Shown in pieces: positions 44,595 to 53,013 of a stretch of 64,000 nt of DNA; the first letter of the stretch is position 1; each line of letters begins with the position of its first letter. Origin of the DNA: Bradyrhizobium sp. LTSP885 (GTDB taxonomy: Bacteria; Pseudomonadota; Alphaproteobacteria; Rhizobiales; Xanthobacteraceae). Position numbers and translations under genes: made by a program. The notes under the pieces were generated by a model, which worked only from the letters and a program-made list of their open reading frames with translations, was not told where the DNA came from and ran no database searches. The stretch spans positions 248,001-312,000 of the forward strand of contig NZ_JYMT01000018.1 of the NCBI RefSeq assembly GCF_000938305.1, given 5' to 3'.

Positions 44595-45509
44595 ATGACA
44601 GAGTTCAACGACACCGAGCTCACCGCCGCCGTGATCCACAGCTTCGACGAAACGCCCAATCCGCGGGCCAAGTTCCTGCTGCAGGAACTGGTGAAGTCGC
44701 TGCACGACTATGTGCGCAAGACCGATCTCACATTCGAGGAGTGGGATTACGCGATCGATTTCCTGACCCGGACCGGCCAGAAGTGCACCGATATCCGCCA
44801 GGAATTCATCCTGCTCTCCGACGTGCTTGGCGTGTCGATGCTGGTCGACGCGGTCAACCACAGGGATCGCGACGGCGCCACCGAGACCACGGTGCTCGGT
44901 CCGTTCTACGTCGGCGAACACAAGGTGGCGCCGCACGGCACCGATATCTCGGCGAGCTTGCCTGGCGAGCGCATGTTCGTGCAGAGCCGCGTCACCGACC
45001 TCGAGGGCAAGCCGCTGGCCAATGTACCGGTCGACATCTGGCACGCCGATGACGATGGCTTCTATGACTCGCAGAAGCCGAGCTACGCCACGGAAGGCCC
45101 GTCGTCGCGCGCCCGCTTCGTCACCGATGCCGATGGCCGCTTCTTCTTCCGCACCATCGTGCCGTGCAGCTATCCGATCCCGACCGACGGCCCGGTCGGG
45201 CAGATGATCACGCAGACCAACCGTCACCCGATGCGGCCGGCGCATGTCCACTTCCTGGTCAACGCCAAGGGCTACGAGCCGCTGATCACGCATGTCTTCA
45301 TGGAGGGCGACAAGTACATCGACTCCGACGTCGTGTTCGGCGTGAAGGATGAGCTGATCGCCGCGGTCGAGAAGCGCACCGATCCGGTGATGCCGGACGG
45401 CAAGACGTCCGACGGTCCGTGGAATTTGATGACCTATGAGTTCCGCGTGAAGCCCGGTGGCGGAATGGCGCCTGCGCCGCTCGGGACCAAGGTGGCCGAG
45501 CCCGCTTGA
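44595..45509 (+). CDS. intradiol ring-cleavage dioxygenase (hydroxyquinol/catechol 1,2-dioxygenase type)
   Basis: This 304-residue non-haem iron enzyme has the N-terminal helical dimer domain (residues 5-105) and the catalytic beta-sandwich. Iron ligands are visible as the tyrosine in WHADDDGFYD, the tyrosine in CSYPIP and two histidines in HPMRPAHVHF. The N-terminal part (NPRAKFLLQELVKSLHDYVR) favours hydroxyquinol 1,2-dioxygenase over protocatechuate dioxygenase. It opens the ring of a catechol-like compound between the hydroxyls to a muconate product. No other aromatic-pathway gene, such as maleylacetate reductase, is adjacent, so the pathway context is missing. A terminator follows. Confidence 0.9.
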   Translation: MTEFNDTELTAAVIHSFDETPNPRAKFLLQELVKSLHDYVRKTDLTFEEWDYAIDFLTRTGQKCTDIRQEFILLSDVLGVSMLVDAVNHRDRDGATETTVLGPFYVGEHKVAPHGTDISASLPGERMFVQSRVTDLEGKPLANVPVDIWHADDDGFYDSQKPSYATEGPSSRARFVTDADGRFFFRTIVPCSYPIPTDGPVGQMITQTNRHPMRPAHVHFLVNAKGYEPLITHVFMEGDKYIDSDVVFGVKDELIAAVEKRTDPVMPDGKTSDGPWNLMTYEFRVKPGGGMAPAPLGTKVAEPA

Positions 45510-45549
45510 AGCGGGATCGGTGCATCAGCCGGAACGACGGCAAGCGATG

Positions 45550-45586
45550 AGGGGCCGCACCCTGTCCGGGCGCGGCCCCTTTGTTT
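45550..45586 (+). terminator. rho-independent terminator after the dioxygenase gene
   Basis: GGGGCCGC and GCGGCCCC pair around CACCCTGTCCGGGC-type loop sequence, followed by TTTGTTT. The stem is GC-rich, and the T-run is on the plus-strand side, 40 bp after the dioxygenase stop. Confidence 0.75.
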
Positions 45587-45598
45587 AGGCGCAGTCGA

Positions 45599-46438
45599 TC
45601 AGGCCGCAGCGCGGGTCGCAGCCGTCTTGGCGGCTTCACGCTTCGGCTGCGTCAGGACGTGGGTCGCGTAGAGAGTTAGCCCGGTGAAGGCGAGGCCGCC
45701 GACCAGATTGCCGAGCACGGTCGGGATTTCATTCCAGATGAAGTAGTCCAATATCGAGAACTTCGCGTGCAGCATCAGCCCCGACGGGAACAGGAACATG
45801 TTCACCACGGAGTGCTCGAACACCATGTAGAAGAACACCAGGATCGGCATCCACATCGCGATGACCTTGCCGGGCACCGAGGTAGAGATCATGGCGCCGA
45901 CGACGCCGGTGGAGACCATCCAGTTGCACAGCATGCCGCGGATGAACAGCGTCGCCATGCCGGCGGCGCCATGCGCGGCGTAGCCCAGCGTCCGGCTTTC
46001 GCCGATATTTCCGATCGCCGCGCCGACCTTATCGGGATCCTGGGTGAAGCCAAACGTCGTGACGAAGGCCATCATGAACGCCACCGTCAGCGCGCCGGCA
46101 AAGTTGCCGATGAACACGAGGCCCCAATTGCGCAGAACGCCGCCGATCGTGACACCGGGGCGCTTGTCGAGCAGCGCGAGGGGCGAGAGCACGAATACGC
46201 CCGTCAGCAGATCGAAGCCCAGCAGATAGAGCATGCAGAACCCGACCGGAAACAACAATGCTCCGACGATCGGCTGGCCGGTGTTGACGTTGATGGTCAC
46301 CGCGAACCACGCCGCCAATGCGAGGATCGCACCGGCCATGTAGGCGCGGATGATCGTATCCCTGGTGGACATGAAGACCTTGGACTCACCCGCGTCCACC
46401 ATCTTGGTGACGAATTCGGAAGGTGCGAGATAGGACAT
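45599..46438 (-). CDS. formate/nitrite transporter (FNT family)
   Basis: The 279-residue protein has six helices and the FNT marks. KVFMSTRDTIIRAYMAGAIL opens the first helix, LRNWGLVFIGNFAGAL holds the Omega-loop region, and HSVVNMFLFPSGLML contains the central pore histidine followed by Asn-Met. FNT channels move formate, nitrite or hydrosulfide across the inner membrane. The adjacent nitrate-assimilation operon favours nitrite, which could be expelled or re-taken when reduction is slow, but formate is possible since a formamidase is encoded 18 kb away. It is divergent from narK with a 638-bp gap. Confidence 0.9.
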   Translation of the reverse strand: MSYLAPSEFVTKMVDAGESKVFMSTRDTIIRAYMAGAILALAAWFAVTINVNTGQPIVGALLFPVGFCMLYLLGFDLLTGVFVLSPLALLDKRPGVTIGGVLRNWGLVFIGNFAGALTVAFMMAFVTTFGFTQDPDKVGAAIGNIGESRTLGYAAHGAAGMATLFIRGMLCNWMVSTGVVGAMISTSVPGKVIAMWMPILVFFYMVFEHSVVNMFLFPSGLMLHAKFSILDYFIWNEIPTVLGNLVGGLAFTGLTLYATHVLTQPKREAAKTAATRAAA

Positions 46439-46810
46439 CGTGATTCCTCTTAGCGTCTGATGAAAGAGAGCACCGATTGCTCAGCGCGGAGCAGCGCCGC
46501 GGATGACCGCGGGGACCGGCGCAATGGTGCGAATGCCCTGTGAAATGGCGTCACGACGACTGCACCGAGATCTCTCGGCAAAGCGGCTTGGAAGCCGCCG
46601 GGAGCCTCGGCCAAATGCTGGCCTCGACAATCCGGCTGACCCGTAGTCCTCGTTGACTGATGCGATTCAAAGCAACGCTTATGCCAACGGACGCTCAAGC
46701 GAAGTTGTCGAAGTTTCCGGTTATTTCTGCGGGCTGATCGCCTGCGAGCGGGCCTCGCTCGCGCCTTGCATTCGCTGGCTTGCTCATTTCGTGAGCGATG
46801 TGCTTGAGGA

Positions 46811-46825
46811 TTGTGCGACGCACAA
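46811..46825. promoter_or_regulatory. perfect 15-bp palindrome TTGTGCGACGCACAA
   Basis: Seven bases on each side of the central A are exact inverted copies. It lies about 370 bp from the FNT start and 250 bp from the narK start. Such a site would suit a dimeric regulator acting on either gene. It does not match the FNR/FixK consensus TTGAT-N4-ATCAA. I cannot assign a protein to it. Confidence 0.4.
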
Positions 46826-46930
46826 CGATTGAGCGAATCGCCGGTTTTCGATGCGCGACCTGATCCGTCAGAGATTTATGCGGAAGAGGCAACACACTGT
46901 AATTGTTTGCATTTCGTCGCGCGTGTGACT

Positions 46931-46946
46931 TGGCACGAAGCTTGAA
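46931..46946 (+). promoter_or_regulatory. sigma-54-like promoter of narK
   Basis: TGGCAC, five bases, TTGAA closely follows the -24/-12 consensus TGGCAC-N5-TTGCW, with one mismatch (A for C at the -12 GC). Transcription would start near 46957 and give a leader of about 120 bases. Nitrate-assimilation genes in proteobacteria are often under NtrC and sigma-54, which supports the call. Confidence 0.5.
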
Positions 46947-47010
46947 TCACTTAATCTGACGCCATCGACGCCGTCCTTCGAAACCAATCATCCGAATTTT
47001 GACACCGCAA

Positions 47011-47033
47011 ACGCTGGGGCCTCCCCGGAGCGT
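47011..47033 (+). promoter_or_regulatory. leader hairpin before narK, possible NasT-controlled attenuator
   Basis: ACGCTGGGG and CCCCGGAGCGT form a GC-rich stem within the narK leader. An alternative hairpin, CGGAG-CGTGT-CTCCG, overlaps its 3' arm, so the two cannot form together. NasT proteins control nitrate-assimilation leaders in several proteobacteria by antitermination, which makes an attenuator plausible. I do not see the two hexaloop hairpins of a standard ANTAR target clearly, so confidence is limited. Confidence 0.4.
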
Positions 47034-47076
47034 GTCTCCGTGCGTCCGAGCGATAGCGACCAGAAAGGAATTTGTA

Positions 47077-48456
47077 ATGAGCAAGGAGAACCCGACCTGG
47101 ATTTCCGATTGGAATCCCGAGGACGAGGCGTTCTGGAATTCCAAGGGCAGGGTCGTCGCCCGGCGCAACTTGATCTGGTCGATCGTGGCCGAGCACATCG
47201 GATTTTCCGTCTGGCTGATCTGGAGCATCGTCGCGACCAAATTGCCGGCGGCAGGCTTCCACTACACGACCGATGAGCTGTTCCAGCTCGTCGCCATCCC
47301 GGGCTTGATCGGCTCGTTGATGCGATTTCCCTACACCTTCGCCGTGACAATGTTCGGCGGCCGCAACTGGACGATCTTCAGCGCGACGGTACTGTTCATT
47401 CCGACTTTCGGGCTCGCCTATTTCGTCAGCCAGCCCGAGACGCCGTTCTGGCTGATGCTGCTGGTCGCCTCCACCGCCGGCCTCGGCGGCGGCAACTTCG
47501 CCTCGAGCATGGCCAACATCTCGTTCTTCTATCCGGACCGGATGAAGGGCTGGGCGCTCGGCCTCAATGCAGCCGGCGGCAATATCGGTGTCAGCAGCGT
47601 GCAGTTGCTCACGCCGATCCTGATGGGCATCGGCATTTTCAACCTCTACCAGGCGACGCCGGTCTCCGGAGTCTACCTGCAGAATGCCGGGCTGATGTGG
47701 GTGATCCCGATTTGCATCGCGGTGTTCGGCGCGGTGTTCTTCATGAACAACCTCACCTCGGCCAAGTCCTCGTTCAAGAACCAGCTCGCGATCGTCGGCC
47801 GCAAGCATACCTGGATCATGGCCTTCATCTATATCGGTACCTTCGGCTCCTTCATCGGCTACTCGGCGGCGTTCCCGCTGCTAATCAAGACGCAGTTTCC
47901 GGCCGTCACGATCGCCATCGCGTTCCTCGGACCGCTGGTTGGTTCGCTGTCGCGCCCGCTCGGCGGCTTGCTCGCAGACAAGGTCGGCGGCGCGATCGTG
48001 ACGTTCTGGAATTTCATCGCGATGGGGGCGGCGACGATCGGTGTGCTGTACTTCGTCGGGATCAAGGACTTCACCGGCTTCCTTGTGATGTTCCTCATCC
48101 TGTTCGTCACCACCGGCGTCGGCAACGGATCGACCTACCGGATGATCCCGTCGATCTTCCGCGAAGAGAACCTGCAGAAGGCAAAAGGCAAGGGCGAAGC
48201 CGGCAAGGCGCTGGCGCTGAAGACGGCGAGCATCGAGAGCGGTGCCGCGCTCGGCTTCATCGGCGCCATCGGAGCCTGCGGCGGTTATCTGATCCCGACC
48301 GGCTTCGGCAAGTCGATCGCCATGACCGGCGGACCGCAGCTCGCGCTGGAAATCTACCTCGCGTTCTACGCGGTCTGCCTCGCGCTGACCTGGTTCTACT
48401 ACCTGCGCGGGACTGCTTCGTCTGGTGTATCGAGCCTCGCGGGGGCGCGGATCTGA
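47077..48456 (+). CDS. narK: nitrate/nitrite transporter, MFS (NNP) family
   Basis: The start is ATG 47077 behind AAAGGAA; the frame upstream runs through the leader. The 459-residue protein has about 12 helices. The NNP-family nitrate signature appears as GLGGGNFASSMANISFFYPD near residue 150, and a second glycine-rich copy is expected around VTTGVGNGSTYRMIP in the C-terminal half. Arginines near ...LMRFPYTFAV fit the substrate-binding positions of NarK. It imports nitrate (or exchanges it for nitrite) for the assimilatory reductase encoded downstream. It heads the narK-bjgb-flp-nasC operon described for Bradyrhizobium. Confidence 0.93.
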   Translation: MSKENPTWISDWNPEDEAFWNSKGRVVARRNLIWSIVAEHIGFSVWLIWSIVATKLPAAGFHYTTDELFQLVAIPGLIGSLMRFPYTFAVTMFGGRNWTIFSATVLFIPTFGLAYFVSQPETPFWLMLLVASTAGLGGGNFASSMANISFFYPDRMKGWALGLNAAGGNIGVSSVQLLTPILMGIGIFNLYQATPVSGVYLQNAGLMWVIPICIAVFGAVFFMNNLTSAKSSFKNQLAIVGRKHTWIMAFIYIGTFGSFIGYSAAFPLLIKTQFPAVTIAIAFLGPLVGSLSRPLGGLLADKVGGAIVTFWNFIAMGAATIGVLYFVGIKDFTGFLVMFLILFVTTGVGNGSTYRMIPSIFREENLQKAKGKGEAGKALALKTASIESGAALGFIGAIGACGGYLIPTGFGKSIAMTGGPQLALEIYLAFYAVCLALTWFYYLRGTASSGVSSLAGARI

Positions 48457-48496
48457 CGGGGACTGCGCGGCACCTCGGGCCGCAGACGCCAGTGAC

Positions 48497-48518
48497 CTCT
48501 CCCTGTTCGCAGGGAGAG
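48497..48518 (+). repeat. UUCG-capped hairpin between narK and bjgb
   Basis: CTCTCCCTG and CAGGGAGAG form a perfect nine-base stem with loop TTCG, an unusually stable tetraloop. It lies in the 88-bp gap inside the operon, 26 bp before the globin ATG. It may set mRNA stability or the ratio of transporter to globin. The sequence also resembles part of the CCTCTCCC repeat seen near 54060. Confidence 0.55.
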
Positions 48519-48544
48519 GGATCTTCAACCGCAGGAGGACAACG

Positions 48545-48970
48545 ATGACACCCGATCAAGTGACGTTGGTACAGGAGTCCTTTTCCAAGGTGGCGCCGAT
48601 CTCGGAGCAGGCCGCAATCATCTTCTATGACCGGCTGTTCGAGGTCGCGCCTGGCGTCAAGGCGATGTTTCCATCTGATATGACCGAGCAGCGCAAGAAG
48701 TTGATGGCGACGCTGGCCGTCGTCGTCGGTGGCTTGAGCAATCTGCCGTCCGTGCTTCCGGCCGCGAGCGCGCTCGCCAAGCGCCACGTCGGCTACGGCG
48801 CCAAACCCGAGCACTATCCGGTGGTCGGCGGCGCGCTGTTGTGGACGCTGGAGAAGGGCCTCGGCGAGGCCTGGACGCCCGAGGTGGCCGCCGCCTGGAC
48901 CACCGCCTACGGCACGCTGTCCGGCTACATGATTTCCGAAGCCTATGGCAGCGCGCAGGCTGCCGAGTAG
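48545..48970 (+). CDS. bjgb: single-domain haemoglobin
   Basis: The start is ATG 48545 behind CAGGAGGA, giving 141 residues with no reductase domain. It follows the flavohaemoglobin/Vitreoscilla globin pattern. The proximal haem histidine is His81 in ALAKRHVGYGAKPEHYPVVG, the B10 tyrosine is in AIIFYDRLFE, and TTAYGTLSGYMI is the H-helix. In Bradyrhizobium this protein has been linked to nitric-oxide detoxification alongside nitrate assimilation, with the next gene product as its reductase. Its place between transporter and reductase means that it is made exactly when nitrate is used. Confidence 0.92.
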   Translation: MTPDQVTLVQESFSKVAPISEQAAIIFYDRLFEVAPGVKAMFPSDMTEQRKKLMATLAVVVGGLSNLPSVLPAASALAKRHVGYGAKPEHYPVVGGALLWTLEKGLGEAWTPEVAAAWTTAYGTLSGYMISEAYGSAQAAE

Positions 48971-48978
48971 GGATTGCC

Positions 48979-50196
48979 ATGAGCGAACCGCTCGTCATCA
49001 TCGGCAACGGCATGGCCGCGGCGCGTCTGGTCGACGAATTGTCGAAGGTCGCGCTGGGCCGCTATGCCATCGCCGTGATCGGTGACGAGCCGCGGCTCGC
49101 CTATAATCGCGTGCTGCTGTCGTCGGTGCTGGCCGGCGAGGCCGCCTCGCACGAGATCGAGCTGAAACCCGCATCGTGGTGGCGCGAGCGCGGCGTCACG
49201 CTGAAATACAATTGCATGGCGACCGAGGTCGATGTCGGCCGGCGCGAGATCAAGATCGCCAACGAAGAGAGCGTCAGCTTCTCCAAACTGGTGCTGGCGA
49301 CGGGATCCTCGGCGCTGCGGCTCAACGTCCCCGGCGCGGATCTCGCAGGGGTCCATACCTTTCGCGACACCCGCGACGTTGACCTGCTGCTGACGCTTGC
49401 CGCGCAAAAGAAGCGCGTCGTCGTGGTCGGCGGTGGCCTGCTCGGGTTAGAGGCGGCCTACGGCCTCGCCAAGGCGGGGGCCACGGTGACGCTGCTGCAT
49501 CTGATGGACCGGTTGATGGACCGTCAGCTCGACGGGCCAGCGGCGGCGCTGTTGAAGTCGCTGGTCGAGCGCAAGGGCATCGAGATCCTGCTCAATGCCA
49601 GCACCGCGCGCATTCATGGCGAAACCAACGTGACCGCGGTCGAACTCGTGGATAGCAGGAGGATCGACGCCGATGCCGTGATCTTCGCCGCCGGGATCCG
49701 GCCGAACACGGCGCTCGCACGTGACGCTGGCATTGCCGTCAACCGCGGTGTCATGGTCGACGACCATTTGCAGGCGGGTGTGCCTGATGTGTTTGCGATT
49801 GGCGAATGCGCCGAACATCGCGGCATCTGCTACGGCCTGGTCGAACCGGCCTATGAACAGGCGCGCGTGCTGGCGAGGCATCTCGCCGGCACTGATGCGG
49901 CCTATACCGGCAGCGTCGTTGCGACCAATCTGAAGGTCTCCGGCGTCGGCGTGTTCTCGGCGGGCGATTTCACGGGCGCCGACGGCAGCGAGAGCCTCGT
50001 GCTCCGCGACGTCAACCACGGCACCTACAAGAAGCTCGTGATTTCAGAGGGACGGCTCACCGGCGCGGTGCTGATCGGCGACACCGCCGATGCGCTCTGG
50101 TATCTCGACCTGATCCGTAACAGGAAACCGATCGCGCAGATCCGCACCGACATGATATTCGGCCGCTCGCTCGCGATGCAGTCGGAGGCGGCGTAA
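48979..50196 (+). CDS. flp: NAD(P)H:FAD oxidoreductase (electron donor of nitrate assimilation)
   Basis: The start is ATG 48979, nine bases after the globin stop, giving 405 residues. It is a pyridine-nucleotide-disulfide-type flavoprotein. The FAD Rossmann motif is VIIGNGMAAARLVDEL, the NADH motif is VVVVGGGLLGLEAAYGLAKA, and the second FAD motif is around VFAIGECAEHRG. It resembles the FAD/NADH half of NirB. It supplies electrons to NasC and probably to the globin, replacing a dedicated domain on either. The stop is directly before the nasC start (one base between). Confidence 0.92.
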   Translation: MSEPLVIIGNGMAAARLVDELSKVALGRYAIAVIGDEPRLAYNRVLLSSVLAGEAASHEIELKPASWWRERGVTLKYNCMATEVDVGRREIKIANEESVSFSKLVLATGSSALRLNVPGADLAGVHTFRDTRDVDLLLTLAAQKKRVVVVGGGLLGLEAAYGLAKAGATVTLLHLMDRLMDRQLDGPAAALLKSLVERKGIEILLNASTARIHGETNVTAVELVDSRRIDADAVIFAAGIRPNTALARDAGIAVNRGVMVDDHLQAGVPDVFAIGECAEHRGICYGLVEPAYEQARVLARHLAGTDAAYTGSVVATNLKVSGVGVFSAGDFTGADGSESLVLRDVNHGTYKKLVISEGRLTGAVLIGDTADALWYLDLIRNRKPIAQIRTDMIFGRSLAMQSEAA

Positions 50197-50197
50197 G

Positions 50198-52897
50198 ATG
50201 ACGGCAGTCGATCCCGCGCTCCGCGCCGTCAGGACGACCTGCGCCTATTGCGGCGTCGGCTGTGGCGTGCTGGCGACGCCGGATGGCCGCGGAGGGGCGG
50301 CAATCTCGGGCGATCCCGAACATCCCGCCAATTTCGGTCGGCTGTGCTCGAAGGGCTCCGCGCTCGGCGAGACGCTGGGGCTGGAGAGTCGTCTGCTGCA
50401 TCCGATGATCCGCTGTGGCGACGCCATGCAGCGGGTCGACTGGAGTGACGCGCTCGATCACGTCGCGCACCGCTTCCAGCACATCGTCGCCCGCGACGGC
50501 CCGGGGGCAGTGGCGTTCTATCTATCCGGCCAGTTGCTGACCGAGGATTATTACGTCGCCAACAAGCTGATGAAGGGCTTCATCGGCAGCGCCAATGTCG
50601 ACACCAATTCGCGGCTGTGCATGGCCTCGTCGGTCGCCGGCCATCGCCGAGCCTTTGGCGCCGACACCGTGCCCGGCTGCTACGAAGATCTCGACGAGGC
50701 CGATCTCCTGGTGTTCGTCGGTTCGAATGCGGCTTGGTGCCATCCGGTGCTGTTCCAACGGATGCTCGCCAACAAGCAGAAGCGCGGTGCCCGTTTCGTC
50801 GTGATCGATCCGCGCCGCACCGACACGGTCGGCGACGACGACCTCTTCCTTGGGTTGAAGCCTGGCACCGACAGCGCGCTGTTCAATGGCCTGCTGGTCC
50901 ATCTCGCCGACAATGGCGCGCTCGATCCTGATTATATCGAGCGTTTTACCTCGGGCTTTGATGACACGCTGGCGCGGGCGCGCCGGATGGCCGGCAGCGT
51001 GGCGGCGACGGCACTCGCGACCGGCCTCACCGAGCGGGACGTCGCGGCGTTCTTCCAGATGTTCGCCAAGACGACGCGGGTGGTGACGCTGTACTCGCAA
51101 GGCGTCAATCAATCCGCGCAGGGCACCGACAAGGTCAACGCCATCCTCAACTGCCATCTCGCCACCGGGCGGATCGGCAGGCTGGGCGCCTCGCCGTTCT
51201 CGCTGACTGGCCAGCCCAATGCGATGGGCGGCCGCGAGGTCGGTGGCCTAGCCAACCAGCTCGCCGCCCATATGGGCTTTACGCCGCCGGATATCGACCG
51301 CGTCAAGCGGTTCTGGAAAGCGCCGCGCATCGCGACCCATGAAGGGTTGAAGGCGGTGCAGATGTTCGAGGCGATCGGGCGCGGCGAGATCAAGGCGCTC
51401 TGGGTGATGGGCACCAATCCGGCGGTATCGCTGCCGAACGCCGACGTCGTTCGCGAGGCGCTGAAGAAGCTCGACCTGTTTGTCGTCTCCGAGAATGTAC
51501 TCTCCAACGACACCGTCGCGGCGGGCCCGCATGTGCTGCTGCCGGCGGAGGCCTGGGGCGAGAAGTCGGGCACGGTGACCAACTCCGAGCGGCGGATCTC
51601 GCGACAACGCGCATTCCTGAAAGCACCCGGCGAAGCAAAGCCAGACTGGTGGATCCTCAGCGAGGTCGCAAGGCGTCTCGGCTTCGGCGCCGCCTTCGAC
51701 TTCAAGTCGGCCGCGGATATCTTCCGCGAGCACGCCGCGCTCTCGGCGTTCGAGAACAACGGGGCGCGCGACTTCGATATCGGTGGATTGAAGGCGGTCT
51801 CGGACGAAGGCTTTGACGCCATGGCGCCGGTGCAATGGCCTGTTAGCCGCGATGCGCAGCCACAGGCGCGCTTCTTTGCCGAGGGCGGCTTCTACAGCAA
51901 CGATCGCAAGGCGCGCTTCGTCGCGCCGGAGATGCCGGCGCTGCGCACGGAGACGACGCCGGCGCGGCCGCTGCGGCTCAACACCGGCCGGATCCGCGAC
52001 CAGTGGCACACCATGACGCGCACCGGTATGAGCCCGCGGCTCGGCCAGCACCTTCCCGAGCCGTTTATCGAAGTCCACCCCGACGATGCGCTCAAATACA
52101 GCGTTGCCGACGGCGGCTTTGCGCGCATCACCACGGACTATGGTCAATGCACGCTGCGCGTCGTCGTCAGCGAGCGCCAGCAGCGCGGCATGCTGTTCGC
52201 GCCGATCCATTGGAGCGGAGCGAACGCGACCGGCGCGCGCGTCGGCTCGCTGGTAGCGCCATATACCGATCCGTTCTCGGGTCAGCCCGAGAACAAGGCG
52301 ACACCGGCTTCGATCGCGCCCTACGAATATGTGTTCCGCGGTTTTGCGCTCTCGCGTATGCCGATGGAGCTGCCCGGTCATGCCTGGGTTGCACGCGTCG
52401 CCGTCACCGGTGGCCACGGCTACCTGTTCGCCGACAATGCCGATTTGAGGGGTTGGCAAGCCTGGATGCACGCCGCGGCTAGCGACGACCTTGCGGAGTA
52501 CAATGATTTCGGCGGCGGCATTTACCGTGCAGCCTCCTTCCGAGGTGATCGCATCGAAGCGTGTCTGTTTGTCGGAGCGGCAGGGGACGCCGGCGACTGG
52601 AACGTTGTGAAGAGCCTGTTCGCGGCGGATGCGTTGAGCGATATGCAACGCCGCATGCTGCTGTCGGGCAAATCGGCGGAGGGCGTGGCGAGCGCGGGCC
52701 CGGTGATCTGCGCCTGCTTCGGCGTCGGCCGCGACACGATCTGCAATGCGATTGCGGCCGGCGCGCGATCGGCGGCGGAGATCGGCGTGAAGCTGAAGGC
52801 CGGCACCAATTGCGGCTCCTGTATCCCCGAACTGAAGCGGTTGATTGCGCAGACGCCGGTCGAGGTCGACAAGCGCAAGCTGGCCGTGGCGAACTGA
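50198..52897 (+). CDS. nasC: assimilatory nitrate reductase, catalytic subunit
   Basis: The 899-residue molybdoprotein starts two bases after the flp stop, with GGAGG 12 bases upstream. Cys15, Cys18, Cys22 and Cys50 bind the N-terminal [4Fe-4S] cluster. The bis-MGD domains follow, with RLCMASSVAGHRRAFG and GTNPAVSLPNADVV, then the molydopterin-binding C-terminal domain. The last 70 residues are a BFD-type [2Fe-2S] domain with CACFGVGRDTICNAI and NCGSCIPELKRLI, as in NasA/NasC of assimilatory enzymes. It reduces nitrate to nitrite in the cytoplasm. No nitrite reductase gene is present in the window, so nirA/nirB must be elsewhere. Confidence 0.93.
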   Translation: MTAVDPALRAVRTTCAYCGVGCGVLATPDGRGGAAISGDPEHPANFGRLCSKGSALGETLGLESRLLHPMIRCGDAMQRVDWSDALDHVAHRFQHIVARDGPGAVAFYLSGQLLTEDYYVANKLMKGFIGSANVDTNSRLCMASSVAGHRRAFGADTVPGCYEDLDEADLLVFVGSNAAWCHPVLFQRMLANKQKRGARFVVIDPRRTDTVGDDDLFLGLKPGTDSALFNGLLVHLADNGALDPDYIERFTSGFDDTLARARRMAGSVAATALATGLTERDVAAFFQMFAKTTRVVTLYSQGVNQSAQGTDKVNAILNCHLATGRIGRLGASPFSLTGQPNAMGGREVGGLANQLAAHMGFTPPDIDRVKRFWKAPRIATHEGLKAVQMFEAIGRGEIKALWVMGTNPAVSLPNADVVREALKKLDLFVVSENVLSNDTVAAGPHVLLPAEAWGEKSGTVTNSERRISRQRAFLKAPGEAKPDWWILSEVARRLGFGAAFDFKSAADIFREHAALSAFENNGARDFDIGGLKAVSDEGFDAMAPVQWPVSRDAQPQARFFAEGGFYSNDRKARFVAPEMPALRTETTPARPLRLNTGRIRDQWHTMTRTGMSPRLGQHLPEPFIEVHPDDALKYSVADGGFARITTDYGQCTLRVVVSERQQRGMLFAPIHWSGANATGARVGSLVAPYTDPFSGQPENKATPASIAPYEYVFRGFALSRMPMELPGHAWVARVAVTGGHGYLFADNADLRGWQAWMHAAASDDLAEYNDFGGGIYRAASFRGDRIEACLFVGAAGDAGDWNVVKSLFAADALSDMQRRMLLSGKSAEGVASAGPVICACFGVGRDTICNAIAAGARSAAEIGVKLKAGTNCGSCIPELKRLIAQTPVEVDKRKLAVAN

Positions 52898-52907
52898 ACT
52901 CTCTCCA

Positions 52908-52962
52908 CGTCATTGCGAGCGATCCGGCGGCGCTTTGCGCCGACCGGTGGCTCGCAATGACG
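52908..52962. repeat. REP-like palindromic repeat, CGTCATTGCGAG family, short copy
   Basis: CGTCATTGCGAGC at the left pairs with GCTCGCAATGACG at the right. The middle is GGCGGCGCTTTGCGCCG with its own small dyad. It is a shorter relative of the element at 5937-6022 and follows the nasC stop by ten bases, where it may mark the operon end. Confidence 0.75.
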
Positions 52963-53013
52963 GCGAGAACCCAATATGGTCCAACCCGTTCCGCCAACGG
53001 GTGAACCAAAAAA

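Larger units (their letters stand above)
46439..47076. other. 638-bp divergent control region between the FNT gene and narK
   Basis: No gene is supported; short open frames at 46450-46698 and 46695-46895 lack ribosome sites and motifs. The stretch contains a perfect palindrome at 46811-46825, a hairpin-capable GCGAGC/GCTCGC pair at 46745-46761, a sigma-54-like site at 46931-46946 and a leader hairpin at 47011-47033. Its length and content suggest complex nitrogen control. Confidence 0.6.

Noticed and set aside
46652..46669. TTGA-N10-TCAA as an FNR/FixK box upstream of the FNT gene
   Set aside because: FNR/FixK sites need six bases between the half-sites, so the spacing is wrong.
46450..46895. 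Two short minus-strand frames in the FNT-narK gap
   Set aside because: Both lack ribosome sites and motifs, and the region reads as a control region.
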